Shown piece after piece: positions 32,601-43,954 of a stretch of DNA of 64,000 nucleotides. The position numbers were made by a program, and so were the translations under genes. The notes below the pieces were generated by a model, which had not been told where the DNA came from, did not search any database, and was given only the letters and a program-made list of their open reading frames with translations. The DNA is from Arenicola marina (taxonomy: Eukaryota > Annelida > Polychaeta > Arenicolidae): positions 22,934,254 to 22,998,253 of the forward strand of contig OZ025260.1 in the NCBI GenBank assembly GCA_964019135.1, given 5' to 3'. How positions within the stretch are numbered: position 1 is the stretch's first letter; every line of letters starts with the position of its first letter.

Positions 32601-35600
32601 GCGATGATCAGCCGCGAATGGCGTTTTTCACGCCCTGATTACCACTACACGCAAGTATCTTCTCCATCACCCCGCCATCGCCGTCACGTGATCCACGGCC
32701 ATCAGCAGCGCCCCCGCCCGGGAGGCGTGAGCAAACACCACCAGCCAACCGGAGATTGGATTGTGGCACCACAGCATAGTCTAACGACCGGACTTTTTTT
32801 TTCCCATGCGCCGGAACACCACCCGTAATTTGGCCGCCGTACTCGGCCCTCCTCAGTCAGCCGCAGTGCGGTTCCTGCGCGACACTCTGCCCTTTGTTGT
32901 TTGGCCGTACAGTACAATGGCCGACGCACACAAGGATAAAAAAAAAACACAATGTCGATCTCAAGCGTAATGTGCTTTTGGGCCCCGATACAAAATTCGC
33001 AGGAAAGCCACATTTATTCTCTTAGTGCAATACAAACACAATCGTTCGACCCAGGTATCATCTATGGAGCTCTGTTCCACTTTCAACATGCATCAATACT
33101 AATACAGCCAGTATTCGGGCGGCTGCCCATTTGTACCGAATTACCGAGACATAAAATGATGGGCCCTCTAGCGGCCTGGTGTAAAAGCGACCTACACACC
33201 ATCGGTAGCCCTGAATCAATATGGTTGATGAAGTGCGGTGATTAACAATTTAACAGTTCACTGCGCTCAGCGAGAACTCTACGTATAGATGCGTACTCAT
33301 CATACTTCAATAAAGTACGGATCACCGCAGTCTACAGTTTGGCCTTTAAGATTCTTTCAATGACCATGAGTACGACATGCATATCTCACATGCACTTTCC
33401 TCTCATCAAAGGGCGTCAATTGATATTTCAGGTTAACAATGTGCGCACAATGAAGTAGCCAATGACCACTGAGGCAATAAACAGAAAAAAGGCCCCCGCC
33501 ACAGGCGGGCTTTGAACTTGCAACCAACTTGTCTGCATTCGTGTACGCATTCGCGTTGCAGATGACGGCAGATCCGCCATAGCACTTACACGGCAAACAA
33601 TAGAAATTTGCTGCGTTACGTGTCTGATACATCATTGTGGCTAGAATGATCATCGCGTCTTTATCTGTTGCACATTCCATGCCATGATATTAATTGCGCA
33701 CATGATTTTGAGAAAAACTACGCGAGTGTTGAATTCATCCGTTACAGCGGGTTTTGTCTTTCCACGAACGACACCAGACAACCAGTAATATTCAACAATC
33801 GCTCTCACTCGTGAAAACCAACAAGACATGACACGACATGACGCCTTACAACAAGACGAGCACATTTCTTTCCGTTGCACATGGAATCTTGCAACCACGC
33901 GTAATAATTACTCCGCGGCGAAGGGATTACCAACTGCTCGGCAACTTGGTAAATTCATCCGCGGTCGCGGTGTTGGTTGCATCATGAAAGGCGCCAGACA
34001 TGCGACACAAAAACAGTTTTTCCCCTAATGGAATATTCAAACCGCGACACAAGGCAGTTTTCTTTCGTTCCACAATCTAGCTATCCTCTTGCACAAATGA
34101 GAAAAACTGAGGAAAGAGCCCCAACTAACCGGCTATGGGAACCCAGGCCGCCGCGACAGCTCCTAGCGAGAACATGTATCGCTCCCCTGAAGGCATGTAA
34201 TGATTGACAACGATACCAGAACACTCCTCACATCCCTGCCTCCATGTTTCCAGGGCGCACATGGAATATTCTCCCTCCATTGACTTGCTATCACTACCGC
34301 CCCCCCAGGGAGGGTAAACCGAGACGTCCAGTGTCAACGAATGCCTGCCCCGAGGGGGTAACGAGTGCGTCATGTTGAGAGGAAAACTCGCTGGCTCCCC
34401 TAGTCGTGATTGGCAGCAAGATCAATGCGGGTGGACAGTCTTAACAACCCTCTCGTCAATATCTCGGCACCCAGGCGCACCGAGGATTTGACAGATGCCT
34501 TGGTTCACGCTCAGGCTCCCATGCTGATATTGCTAAATGAACAGTCGCCGCATAAAGGAACGGATCTATTGCCTCATGGCGGCCAATGGCTGACCTTTAA
34601 CATCCTTACAAATGGCTCTCCGCACCAGCGGCGTCCAATTTTGCAACATGTTATCTCTGGGCACAACGGTCAACGGCGAGAGAACGGTGACATTCGCACA
34701 AAACTCCCACTTCCACCAAGAGGGTCATATTGTAGCAAGTCATAACATGCTGAGCCCGAAGTGTATTCCCTTAACATTTGGACAATTATACGTACATAAA
34801 TGGAACAACATTATAAACGCAATACTAACAAATATTGTTCTGCTTATAAGATGAACTCGATTGAGTCCAATCATTATCTGTGGTCACCAGATGAACATCT
34901 GTCTGTGAAAGCGCTTGAAATGGGTCGCTTGTTGACGAATGAATGTATTTTAATTTGGAATGAATCAGCGGTTATTCCAAGATACTCTGTATTTTAACAA
35001 AATGTCCTCCATCTGTCTGCATCCATGCACACAAAATTGGCCACCGAACACGCTAACACATAAGTTTAATATTTACCATTGCCGGATAAACCCCCCAGAA
35101 AGAAAATATTTGACCTAAAAGTAAAATTTTATTTTCGTCATAACAACGCCGCTTTCACGACGACCACCACCATCCTTGTTCTTTGCTTGCATGTCCTCTT
35201 ATGGGCATTGCCAAGACATCCACTACACGGGTCCTAAAGCCAGTCCAGACGATACTTTTTTCCTATAGGTCTGTCCCATAGGTTTTCCTGTGCCTTTTTT
35301 CACCTATGAGACATCACTGTCAACACGGTAGGATGATCACATGGGTCATATCCTTATTACTCAATTACATGAGTCAGCTTCTATCACGTGCCAGAAAGAC
35401 ATGCATAGGCAAATCCAGAGACTTTATAACATATAGGTTACACACCAATGGTCGTGCGTAGAAAAGTATATACCGTCAAGTAGTGCCTAAAATATGGTCG
35501 TATATCAGGGTTATATGGTAACTAATGATTTCTGTCTCGGCATATATTGTTACTTTTACTAATGTTTGGCCAGGATAATGCCTGTTCAATTAATCTGTGA

Positions 35601-36957
35601 CGTATTTAATCATGCATGCGGATGTTATGGGTGCGTGGTTCGGTCGACCTCATCATATGCTGATTCGCAGGATCTCTAATTTTCGGCGGGTTGTGCAAAG
35701 GGGGGGGGGGGTGTCATACTATGGGATGTAGCAAAAAATATCGCACGTCAACCTATGTTCTGCTTGTTTTAAAACTAAAGTTGGATAATTGCTCCATAAT
35801 TTCCTGTAGCCCACATAGTCAAACATGGTTACCGAGTTTTCTCTGGCATGGGGTTGAACATTTGGGTTTTTCCATTGCTTATCATAGAGATGGTTTCTAT
35901 TGGTGTGTAACCTATAGGTGAGACCTAGCGAATAGAGCATGTTCTATTCCACCCGACAATACCTACTGGTCATAAAATACCCTATAGGTTTGTCCCAGCG
36001 CCTGTCAAGACGGTAACATTTCCTATTGGTAACTATAGTTAAAATCGTGTCGCCTGGACACGGCTTAACAGGTGTCGTGCAAACCAGACGCAGGACGCAC
36101 ATCTTACGTTGGGAACATGGGCGTTATCACCGCCTGTCCCACTTCCTATAGATTCACTTCACCACAAATCGACTTCATGGCCATCCATATTTCAGGGGCC
36201 ATTCATGTACAGTGGCAGGTCGTATAGTGCCAGTTGGATAAGAGCGGAACAATACCGGTTTTCGGAGGCAATCTATTGTCATGTAGACGACCCGGGATGA
36301 TATGAGTGAATGAGCTAAGCGACCCCGACATCACACAATGGCACCAGACAGCGTGGCGCCAGCCCACTCCGCGCGTCTGTGACGTCACAATGGTGTGGCC
36401 ATGGATACGTATTTAATACTCACTGGGGTGTTCATTTCGATACCAAAGCGCTCATATGTATATATGCACGATATTTCATGCAGCCCTTGGCTCGAGAGGG
36501 ATCCATCTATTATATTAATTAAGGAATCTTGTAGCAGGACCTATCTTTGCCTTCAAGGCTTCAGATGGCACTACTACAAGCTACAGTGAGCAAGAGGCGC
36601 CGAGCCACGCGCCGGGGATACATGCCGCATTAATTAATTAAAGTTGTAGCTGTAGCAGGATGGAGACGGGCGCTTTTAACGTAGGGTTGTACATTGGTTG
36701 CAAACGCCCCCCATCTGAAATATAACTGACAAAATTAAGCGTAAATGCGGGAATATCGCCCGGGGTTCCTCAGATTCTCTCTGTCCATTGACTTGAACTC
36801 AACGAAACGCACTCAACCATGAGAACAATACACACCCTCGACCACAGACGTCTACGCACTGCATCAAAGCTCACCTGTCAATCTTGTGACATCATTGGGG
36901 AATTTCCAAATAACACTCAGATGCAATGCTCCCAGAAATAAACCCGACGGATCTTAC
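32601..36957. other. AT-richer, low-repeat stretch without a supported gene
   Basis: This is the largest part of the window with few tandem repeats. It has a CTCF-like core on the minus strand at 33161-33174 (CCGCTAGAGGGC). A diverged ~50-bp segment with ATAGGTCTGTCCCA and GTCAACACGGTA (35266-35330) resembles 35984-36016, perhaps an old repeat family. TGACGTCA lies at 36380-36387. I found no exon I can defend, but introns or distal regulatory DNA would look like this. Confidence 0.4.
33161..33174 (-). promoter_or_regulatory. CTCF-like core CCGCTAGAGGGCCC
   Basis: An exact match to CCRSYAGRKGGC on the minus strand in unique sequence. Confidence 0.4.
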
Positions 36958-37064
36958 TTTTGCTACTTTGACGAACGCGTTTTTAGTGATATCGTGGAAT
37001 AAAAAATGTAAACTCCCATTAAAACAAATTGTTATTTGTTTATCTTCCCTAAACCAAGTTAATT
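36958..37064 (-). CDS. Candidate internal exon, weakly immunoglobulin-like
   Basis: The minus strand has a good acceptor (ATTTTGTCTTGCTCAG, ending at 37065) and, 107 bases on, a donor-like GCAAAA|GTAAGA. One frame is open throughout and reads LTWFREDKQITICFNGSLHF then LFHDITKNAFVKVAK. The order W-F-x-D ... NGSLHF ... ITKN recalls the middle of an Ig domain (Trp after strand B, then the E-F region), but the Asp-x-Gly-x-Tyr-x-Cys ending is absent here. Splice-like pairs of this quality are expected by chance in AT-rich DNA, so this is tentative. Confidence 0.22.
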
Positions 37065-37514
37065 CTGAGCAAGACAAAATCGTGGCACAAACACTTTAAG
37101 ACCCAATCCAATAACATTGTGCAACGACACCAATGAACTGATGACTAAGCAGTTACAGCATATTGTGACAAACCTAAAGGAAGAAAAAAAACATATTGCG
37201 ACAAGCTTGACATGCCCGAAAAAAGTTATTACGGGTATGGGTGTGGACATGCAAAATTCTCTTTTCGTCGTTAACAGAATCATTGCCCGAGACGAGTACA
37301 CGCTTCAGATGGATTCCCTGGTGGGGCTCAGTCCGGTCTCCACACTCACCACGGGAGGGGACAACTCATAGGGCTGCATACTAATCCCAGCCTGTAACTA
37401 ACTACAGAGCAGCACAGGGCTGTCCCCACCATGTCCCCACGTGTACTTAATGGTGGTATCCACGCCCACCTTCTTGGTCCCCTTCCCCTCACACCCAACC
37501 CGGCGTAACGTGGT

Positions 37515-37531
37515 GGGGGGGGGGGGGGGGG
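37515..37531. repeat. Run of 17 G
   Basis: Homopolymer in otherwise unique sequence, between the candidate exon and the 36/64-bp array. Confidence 0.9.
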
Positions 37532-37629
37532 TGAACGTCAACTAGTCGCCAGCACATTGCAAAACTTTTTTTCTGGATTATCCATTTTTTCGCCGATTTT
37601 CCCCAAGCAGATGATTTCGATGTCAGCAA

Positions 37630-38490
37630 ATATCTAGTAGTCTACACAGTATTTAGTGGCCTACGGCTAGAAAATATACCCAGTGACCCGGTTTGAAAGG
37701 GCCTCCACTTTATCTAGTGGTCTATGCCTAGAGGAGGCCTCCACTCTATCTAGTGGTCTCTGGATAGGGTATTGTACCCAGTTGTCAATGGCTAGAGGAG
37801 GCCTCCACTCCATCTAGTGGTCTATGGCTAGAGGAGGCCTCCACTCTATCTAGTGGTCTATGGCTAGAGGAGGCCTCCACTCTATCTAGTGGTCTCTGGA
37901 TAGGGTATTGTACCCAGTTGTCTAAGGCTAGAGGAGGCCTCCACTCTATCTAGTGGTCTCTGGATAGGGTATTGTACCCAGTTGTCTATGGTTAGAGGAG
38001 GCCTCCACTATATCTAGTGGACTCTGGATAGGGTATTGTACCCAGTTGTCTATGGTTAGAGGAGGCCTCCACTCTATCTAGTGGTCTATGGCTAGAGGAG
38101 GCCTCCACTCTATCTAGTGGTCTCTGGATAGGGTATTGTACCCAGTTGTCTATGGCTAGAGGAGGCCTCCACTCTATCTATTGGTCTCTGGATAGGGAAT
38201 TGTACCCAGTTGTCTATGCCTAGAGGAGGCCTCCACTATATCTAGTGGTCTATGGCCAGAAGAGGTATCCACTATCTCTGGTGGTCTATGGCTAGAGGAG
38301 GCCTCCACTCTATCTAGTGGTCTCTGGATAAGGTATTGTACCCAGTTGTCTATGCCTAGAGGAGGCCTCCACTCTATCTAGTGGTCTATGGCTAGAGGAG
38401 GTATCCACTATCGCTAGCGGTCTATGCCTTGAGGAGGCCTCCATATATCTAGTGGTCTTTGGCTAGGGCTCCATTGTACCTAGTTGTCTA
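37630..38490. repeat. Composite minisatellite with 36-bp and 64-bp units
   Basis: Short units are AGGCCTCCACTCTATCTAGT plus GGTCTATGGCTAGAGG (36 bp). Long units carry an extra 28 bp (CTGGATAGGGTATTGTACCC region). Long and short units alternate irregularly. The first 100 bases are more degenerate, as array edges often are. The repeated CCACTAGATAGAG (minus) resembles a CTCF core with one mismatch, but consistently has A for the second-last G. Confidence 0.92.
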
Positions 38491-38739
38491 TGGGAGAGAG
38501 CAAGAGAGGCCACCATTTTAGCTGGGAGGTGCTGGGCGCGCTGTCTTATCCCCCTTCCGGGTCCCCCTTCCCAATGCGTGACACAGCAGCCGGAACTTTG
38601 AACCACTTGACTTTGTTAGCATCGACTACACCACGGATGTCGCACGTCAGGCTGCCGGGGTCCATTCAGTTCGTGACCCACACTCCCACACCCACTTACC
38701 ACACCCTCCTATTCTCCTTCTCCCACCCCCGCTCATTCC

Positions 38740-39030
38740 TTCCCTCAGACTTTGTCTTCCACAGGAGGGTGTGGGTCGAGGGGTGGGGTGTGGGTGGAGT
38801 GTGGGTGGGGTTTGGGTGGGATGTGAGTGGGGTGTGGGATGTGGGTAGAGGGGTGGGGTGTGCGTGGGGTGTTAGTGTTGACAAGGTGTGGGTGAAGGGG
38901 TGGGTACGGCTGGAGGGGTAGGTACGGGTGCGGGTGTGGGTGCGGTTGTGGGTGCGGGTGTTGGTGCGGGTGAAGGGATGGGCGGCTGTTGGTGGTGTTG
39001 TGGCTGATGGGGTTGATGGGGTGGGGGTTG
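38740..39030. repeat. Degenerate GTGGGTGGGG / GTGCGGGTG sequence
   Basis: Plus-strand G/T-rich simple sequence with a loose 10-12 bp periodicity. Confidence 0.7.
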
Positions 39031-39939
39031 GTGTGCATGGGGGGGGGGGGGGTGCGGCTATTGGTTGAGGTATGAAGACGAGTGTGGGTGAAGGCGGATG
39101 GTGGACGGGGTGAAGGGTGAATGGTGGCAGTAGTTGGAGGTATAGGGACGAGTGTGGGTGGAGGACGGGGGGTGGAGGGTGGCAGCAGTTGGGGGCAGGC
39201 CGAGAAGGGAGGGCGTGGGTGAGTGTGTGGGTGAAGGCTTTAGAGCGGTTGAGGGCAGCGTATTCCGCTGGGCAGGGCGGAGAGGGGTGGGAAGCCCACT
39301 ACGTTAAAGCCGTGGGAGGGACCACGCAATGGGAAATGATGAGGCAGACCAGGAGGGAGGACCCATCAGGTAAACTATCAGTACCTCACGGTATGGTCGA
39401 GGCGACCTTTAAGAAAATATCTCACAACAGCTGTGCAGTCCGGCCGTCACATGGCGACACAGAAGGACATTCACTATCTAAGAAATGTCACGGCACAGAA
39501 AGAAGGTATTATCACCTGACTGCATGGAATGAACACTGAAAATGGGTCAGAATTCCAGCATAACTGCGCGTGGTCATCATATATTGGGAGAGTATCGAAC
39601 TAGTCTACAACTAGACACAATAACTAAATAACCAAAATACTTAATATACATAAAATCAAGAGGAATCAAATACTGATACAATACAATACTCAAATCTGGT
39701 GTCGATAAAGAGCAACATATAACAATAAACCTGCGCTGGCCAACCGAAAATCTTATCGGAAACACATGTGAGAATTTTTTGGAAATATTTGGCCAAGTCT
39801 GCCATCACATGGAAGGCTTGTGGTCTTAGAAGACCATCTTCTATAAAAGGTCCCCTTCTCTCCGCGACTGAACTTCCAGCCGTCTCCATAGTAACTCCCA
39901 TCGGCCACGCCAGCGGGGTCTCTGGAGGACTCAATCAGT
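39031..39939. other. No supported gene
   Basis: G-rich at the left, then unique AT-richer sequence (39380-39930) without exon-like borders. Confidence 0.4.
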
Positions 39940-40150
39940 CCCACCCAGAAGGCCCCACCCAGAAGGCCCCACCCAGATGGCCCCACCCAGATGGTCCCAC
40001 CCAGATGGCCCCACCCAGATGGCCCCACCCAGATGGACCCACCCAGATGGCCCCACCCAGATGGCCCCACCCAGATGGCCCCACCCAGATGGCCCCACCC
40101 AGAGGGTCATACCCAGACGGCCTCACCCAGACGGCCCCACCCAGATGGCA
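39940..40150. repeat. 14-bp minisatellite (ATGGCCCCACCCAG), about 15 copies
   Basis: Near-perfect copies with rare changes (ATGGTCCCACCCAG, AAGGCCCCACCCAG). The unit is not a multiple of three, so all three frames on both strands are open for 60-100 codons by default. It is followed by GGGGTGAGG-type simple sequence to about 40330. Confidence 0.95.
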
Positions 40151-40432
40151 CGGTGTAGGAAAATGGGTAAGGTATGGGTATGGGGTGAGGTAGACTGAGG
40201 TGGGGTGAGGACAGTGATGTAGGGGTGATTTTGGATGAGGTGGGGTGAGGTGTGGTGAGGTGGAGCGGGGTGAGATGGGTTAAGGTAGGGTATGGCATGG
40301 GGTGAGGAGTGGTGGGGTGGGGTGGGACGGGGGCACACATCACCGCTTTAAGGTCTCACTGGGGTATCAAAGACAGAGGCGGGTAACAGAATGCCACGTG
40401 GAGGGTAGCGTAATTGTGGAGGGATGGAGGAA

Positions 40433-40495
40433 GGGAGGGAAGGATGGGAGGGAGGGAGGGAGGGAAAGATGGGAGGGAGGGAGGGAGTGTGGGTG
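40433..40495. repeat. (GGGA)n microsatellite
   Basis: About 14 imperfect GGGA units, potentially G-quadruplex forming. Confidence 0.85.
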
Positions 40496-40499
40496 GGAG

Positions 40500-41176
40500 A
40501 GAGGGCTACATACAACCTGCTATAAACACCCACCCTCAGGCCCAATTCGCTCTCCATATGGAGTAAGACATTGAATGAGTGAGCGGACTGGCCGCTCTAC
40601 ACAGGGTCGCATCAGTTACAGTAAGTGGAAACCTGTGTCCCTGAGAAGTCTCTTCAACAACTCTCGTCTACGCCGCTCTCGCCCAACACGTTGTCCAATT
40701 GCCCCCACTCCCAGCCCCATCTCCCCCCGCAGCCCCGGTCCCTGGTCGAGTCGGCTTTAAACAAGAGTGCAACCCCTTTCTCGTAAAGGACCCCTTCCCT
40801 TCCGCCCTCTTTCACATCGTCCTCCCCGTTCACAACCCCTCCGTCTGCAGCGGGACAACCCGGCTACCCTCTCTCCAACTCGCCCCCCTCCCCCCCTCCA
40901 CGCCCACTCCGCCATTACAGCGCTCCAGTTGTCCAATCAAATCCCACACATGCAATAGCCAGAAATAGCCAGACCCCAGCGCCACCTACAGACTTGGAGA
41001 TTCTCGAAACCCTTCTACTTCAGAGTTTTGCCGTCGATCCGCTGCCGATAGATGGCGCATCGATCGCCACGTAAAGCCTTCCTTCTCACTCCTCACCCCC
41101 CCCCCCCCCCCCTCACCTCCACCTCCCACTCCCTCTGTATTCGCCGTCCCTTCGCAGTCGTTTACAGGCAACCCCA
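40500..41176. other. No supported gene; two near-CTCF cores
   Basis: C-rich unique sequence with a run of 17 C at 41096-41112. Two near matches to the CTCF consensus lie 60 bases apart in opposite orientation: TCTGTAGGTGGC on the minus strand near 40980 and CCGATAGATGGC on the plus strand at 41045-41056. Confidence 0.4.
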
Positions 41177-41596
41177 ACTACCGTATTTACCCGATTATAT
41201 GTCAAACACAACACATCCGAACCTATCCTCTGGTTCATAGACGTCAATGGCACCCCATATTACTATTTGGTTTTATGTCTAGGAAGCTGATCCGTTTATT
41301 GCTATTATGTCTGTTCTACACTAATCTGCACCACATATCGATATTCCATAATGATATGGGAATAATGTTATTTATTTCGCCATATTGCAATATCTGCATA
41401 TAATGTTGATTGTATGGCATATCACGGTACTCGCTAATATAAAAATTCATATAATTAAATGAAATTGAATTGTCATCGTACTACGGCAATATCATATTAT
41501 CATATATCAAACGCTGAATATTATCCCCCAAAAATTCCCCGAGACATGGAAGTTATAAACCAATGCACCGCACAAAATTGGAACATTTACGGTAGT
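41177..41596. mobile_element. Possible MITE: AT-rich block with short inverted ends
   Basis: A 420-bp AT-rich segment begins ACTACCGTATTTACC and ends with the complement of ACTACCGTAAATG, giving 9 perfect terminal bases. Base composition changes sharply at both edges. No coding capacity and no clear target duplication are visible, so the family is unassigned. Confidence 0.3.
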
Positions 41597-41608
41597 CCGG
41601 TAGATGGC
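41597..41608 (+). promoter_or_regulatory. CTCF-like core CCGGTAGATGGC
   Basis: An exact match to CCRSYAGRKGGC, immediately outside the right end of the AT-rich block. Confidence 0.4.
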
Positions 41609-42305
41609 CATCGTTGAAGTGGATACCAATAGTTTTAGCTACAGGCCTTCCGCCTCAATGACCCATACATAACTTGACCGCCCCCCCCCCCACCCTCTTC
41701 TCCTAACAACCCCCACAGACACACCCAAGCCATGTTTTGTTCCCATGGCTGTCATCCAGTATTCCCCTCCATCTCCGCTTCATGTCGTAAGAGCGGCAAA
41801 ACTGAGGGAACTAACCGCATCAACTAAAAGCCGGAATAGCCTACCCATGGGTAGTGTTGCCCACCGCCCACCGCCCACCGCTACTATAATCGCCCTCCAA
41901 GCGCATTCTCATTAATACTATACTAAGCACCCGGGCAAAGGACAGGTGTTATTACGACCAATCTGTCCAAAAGCCAGGACATTTTCACATAAAACATAAT
42001 GGAAAGTGTCTCGACATTTTTACAGGCCTAGCTTAGCTACGAGACTGTTGCAATAGGAACGCGGGTTCCTGCTCGGCGCTAGCGCTGGGCCGTCGGTAAG
42101 ATTACCATGGCATAAACCGGTCGGCAGGCGAGAGGGGGGTGGGGGGTGGGGGTGGGGGACCGGCCATACTGGTCGTTATGTCATATTGACCGCATGGTCA
42201 CTCGCTGAAGATCGGCGACATAAGCCATAATCAATCACCGGGTCACATAATGCTAGATATCGCTATTTTCTTCAGTTAAATCATTGTGAAAGTGTTGGTC
42301 AATTA
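41609..42305. other. No supported gene
   Basis: Unique sequence with one C run and one GGGGTGGGGG stretch. Confidence 0.4.
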
Positions 42306-42432
42306 CTATTATGGAACAATTAGTACTGTGGAACAATTAGCTTTGTGGAACAATTAGTATTATGGTACAACGCTCGTATTATGGTACAACGTTTGCACAA
42401 TTGTACGAACGATTAGTATTAGGGTACAACGC
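42306..42432. repeat. ~20-bp AT-rich minisatellite (GGAACAATTAGTATTAT)
   Basis: About six imperfect copies of TATGGAACAATTAGTAT and TATGGTACAACG. Confidence 0.75.
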
Positions 42433-42710
42433 CTTTATACACCACCTCATATCTATCATGCTAAAAACTGGTTTTGCTGGCTTAAATGTCATTTCTGCCA
42501 TTTTAAATCAAGCGTTTAGTTACCGCATTGTTCTCTGACTTCTGCCCTTCTGGATTTATGTGCTATTCTTGGCGGGTACATCCATTCGTTAGCTGGGGCC
42601 AGGGCGCAGAAGGGTGAGGTACTATAGGGTGTTGCTATATAACCGACTAAAATGAGAAAAAAGCTAAATCCCAGGACGCATCTCACTCCAAACAAAAGAT
42701 GAAATCAACG

Positions 42711-42763
42711 TGGGTTTCATGCCGTTTTTGTGCCCACAAGGGCTGAAGTTGGCCACCAATATA
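42711..42763 (-). mobile_element. Possible SINE-B 3' remnant
   Basis: GCCGTTTTTGTGCCCACAAG then GGCTGAAGTTGGCCACC aligns with the SINE-B segment GGCCACTTTTGTGCACAT..AGGCTAAATTGGGCC. The similarity is short and diverged. Confidence 0.3.
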
Positions 42764-43107
42764 TGTATTGAATCTCTGTATTCGATGGTAGTTCTCCCCG
42801 AGGAGGTACAGGCTGCTCGCCCACATCAAAGACTTTCCGCGTTGAGGAATCAATCCGGAATCACGCCCACTTCACGCCTGATGATAGCGGGTTTCAAAGA
42901 AAATGAATTCTTTCCGTATCTGGCCTCGTTATTCAATACTGACATTAAATCTCTCTTTGCAAGCGCCAAGGGGGACATGTTTGCTTAGGAAGATATAAGC
43001 CTCCCACCCCCCACCCCCTCCCCCCTCCCAAAGCCCCGACCCCTCTCTCCAACACACACATAATCAAGCCCACCTTTTGCAGCTTTCCATCGAGGCTTCT
43101 GTCGATC

Positions 43108-43131
43108 AAATGGCGCCATTTTCGCGCCAAA
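43108..43131. promoter_or_regulatory. Palindrome AAATGGCGCCATTT overlapping an E2F-like site
   Basis: A perfect 14-bp palindrome (43108-43121) overlaps TTTTCGCGCCAAA (43119-43131), which matches the E2F consensus (TTTSSCGC) on both strands. E2F sites of this quality usually sit in promoters of S-phase genes. No adjacent exon is visible. Confidence 0.3.
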
Positions 43132-43839
43132 TCCTCTCAAATACCGTAATACCCCCCCCCTAAAGCGACGTGGGCTTGCTATCGGGCCCCATTGGATTGG
43201 GGTCGCCTCGTGTTTAACCCCAACCAAGCGGGAAAGGGTGCAAATGACAAGTAAATGAGCACCTTAAGACGGCAGAGTTTGCCCTTGACATTCGTCCCCG
43301 GGTCACGAGGCGGGAGTCAAATCAGACATCGATTTCTCATCACCGCTTCCAGACGCCATCCTACCTGCTTAGCGCCAGCGGCAATTGTCGATAGGGTTAG
43401 GAGAGGAGGGAGAGGGGAAGGGAGGGAGGGGTGGGGGAGAGGGGAGGGGTGGAGAGGACGGTGTAGGGGGGAGAGTGCAGGGGGAAGGGGCGGGTCAGGA
43501 CAAGGGAGAGATGCAGTAGGGATAGAGGGAAGGGCAGGATGAGAGGGGATGAAAAAGGAGCTTGGGAGGGATAGGGTGGGGGGGTTGTGGAGGGTGGTGG
43601 GGGGGGGGGGGGTGGTGGCGGGGGCACCCAACCGACGACATTGCCGTCGATGACCGATTGGGGTGTGACGGTCGGGCGAGGGTCGGGCAGGGGGCAGGGG
43701 GGCAGGGGGGGGGGGGGCAGGCGGGCGGGCGGGGTACAGGCTGGGATGAAGGCACGCACATACAGGGATGCCCGTCATGTTATGTGAACGCCGGTTACAT
43801 TTCTATTTGATGCACTGCGGGAAAATGCGTCGGGGAATT
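43132..43839. other. No supported gene; G-rich stretch
   Basis: 43395-43740 is GGGGAGGGG/GGGTGGGG low complexity with long Pro-rich minus-strand frames caused by composition. Confidence 0.45.
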
Positions 43840-43950
43840 GATATCGAATCCGGATCGGGCATTCACACTGATATCGCGTCCGGATCGGGCATTCATAATG
43901 GAATTGCATCAGGATCGGCCAAGCACATCTGATTTCATCCGGATTGATAT
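43840..43950. repeat. 30-bp minisatellite, about 3.5 copies
   Basis: Units at 43840, 43870 and 43900 share GATATCGNRTCCGGATCGGG and CATTCA. The last partial copy is diverged. Confidence 0.85.
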
Positions 43951-43954
43951 AACC

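Noticed and set aside
33485-33560. B-box-like AGTTCAAAGCC on the minus strand
   Set aside because: No matching A-box or stem pairing, and no similarity to SINE-A or SINE-B.
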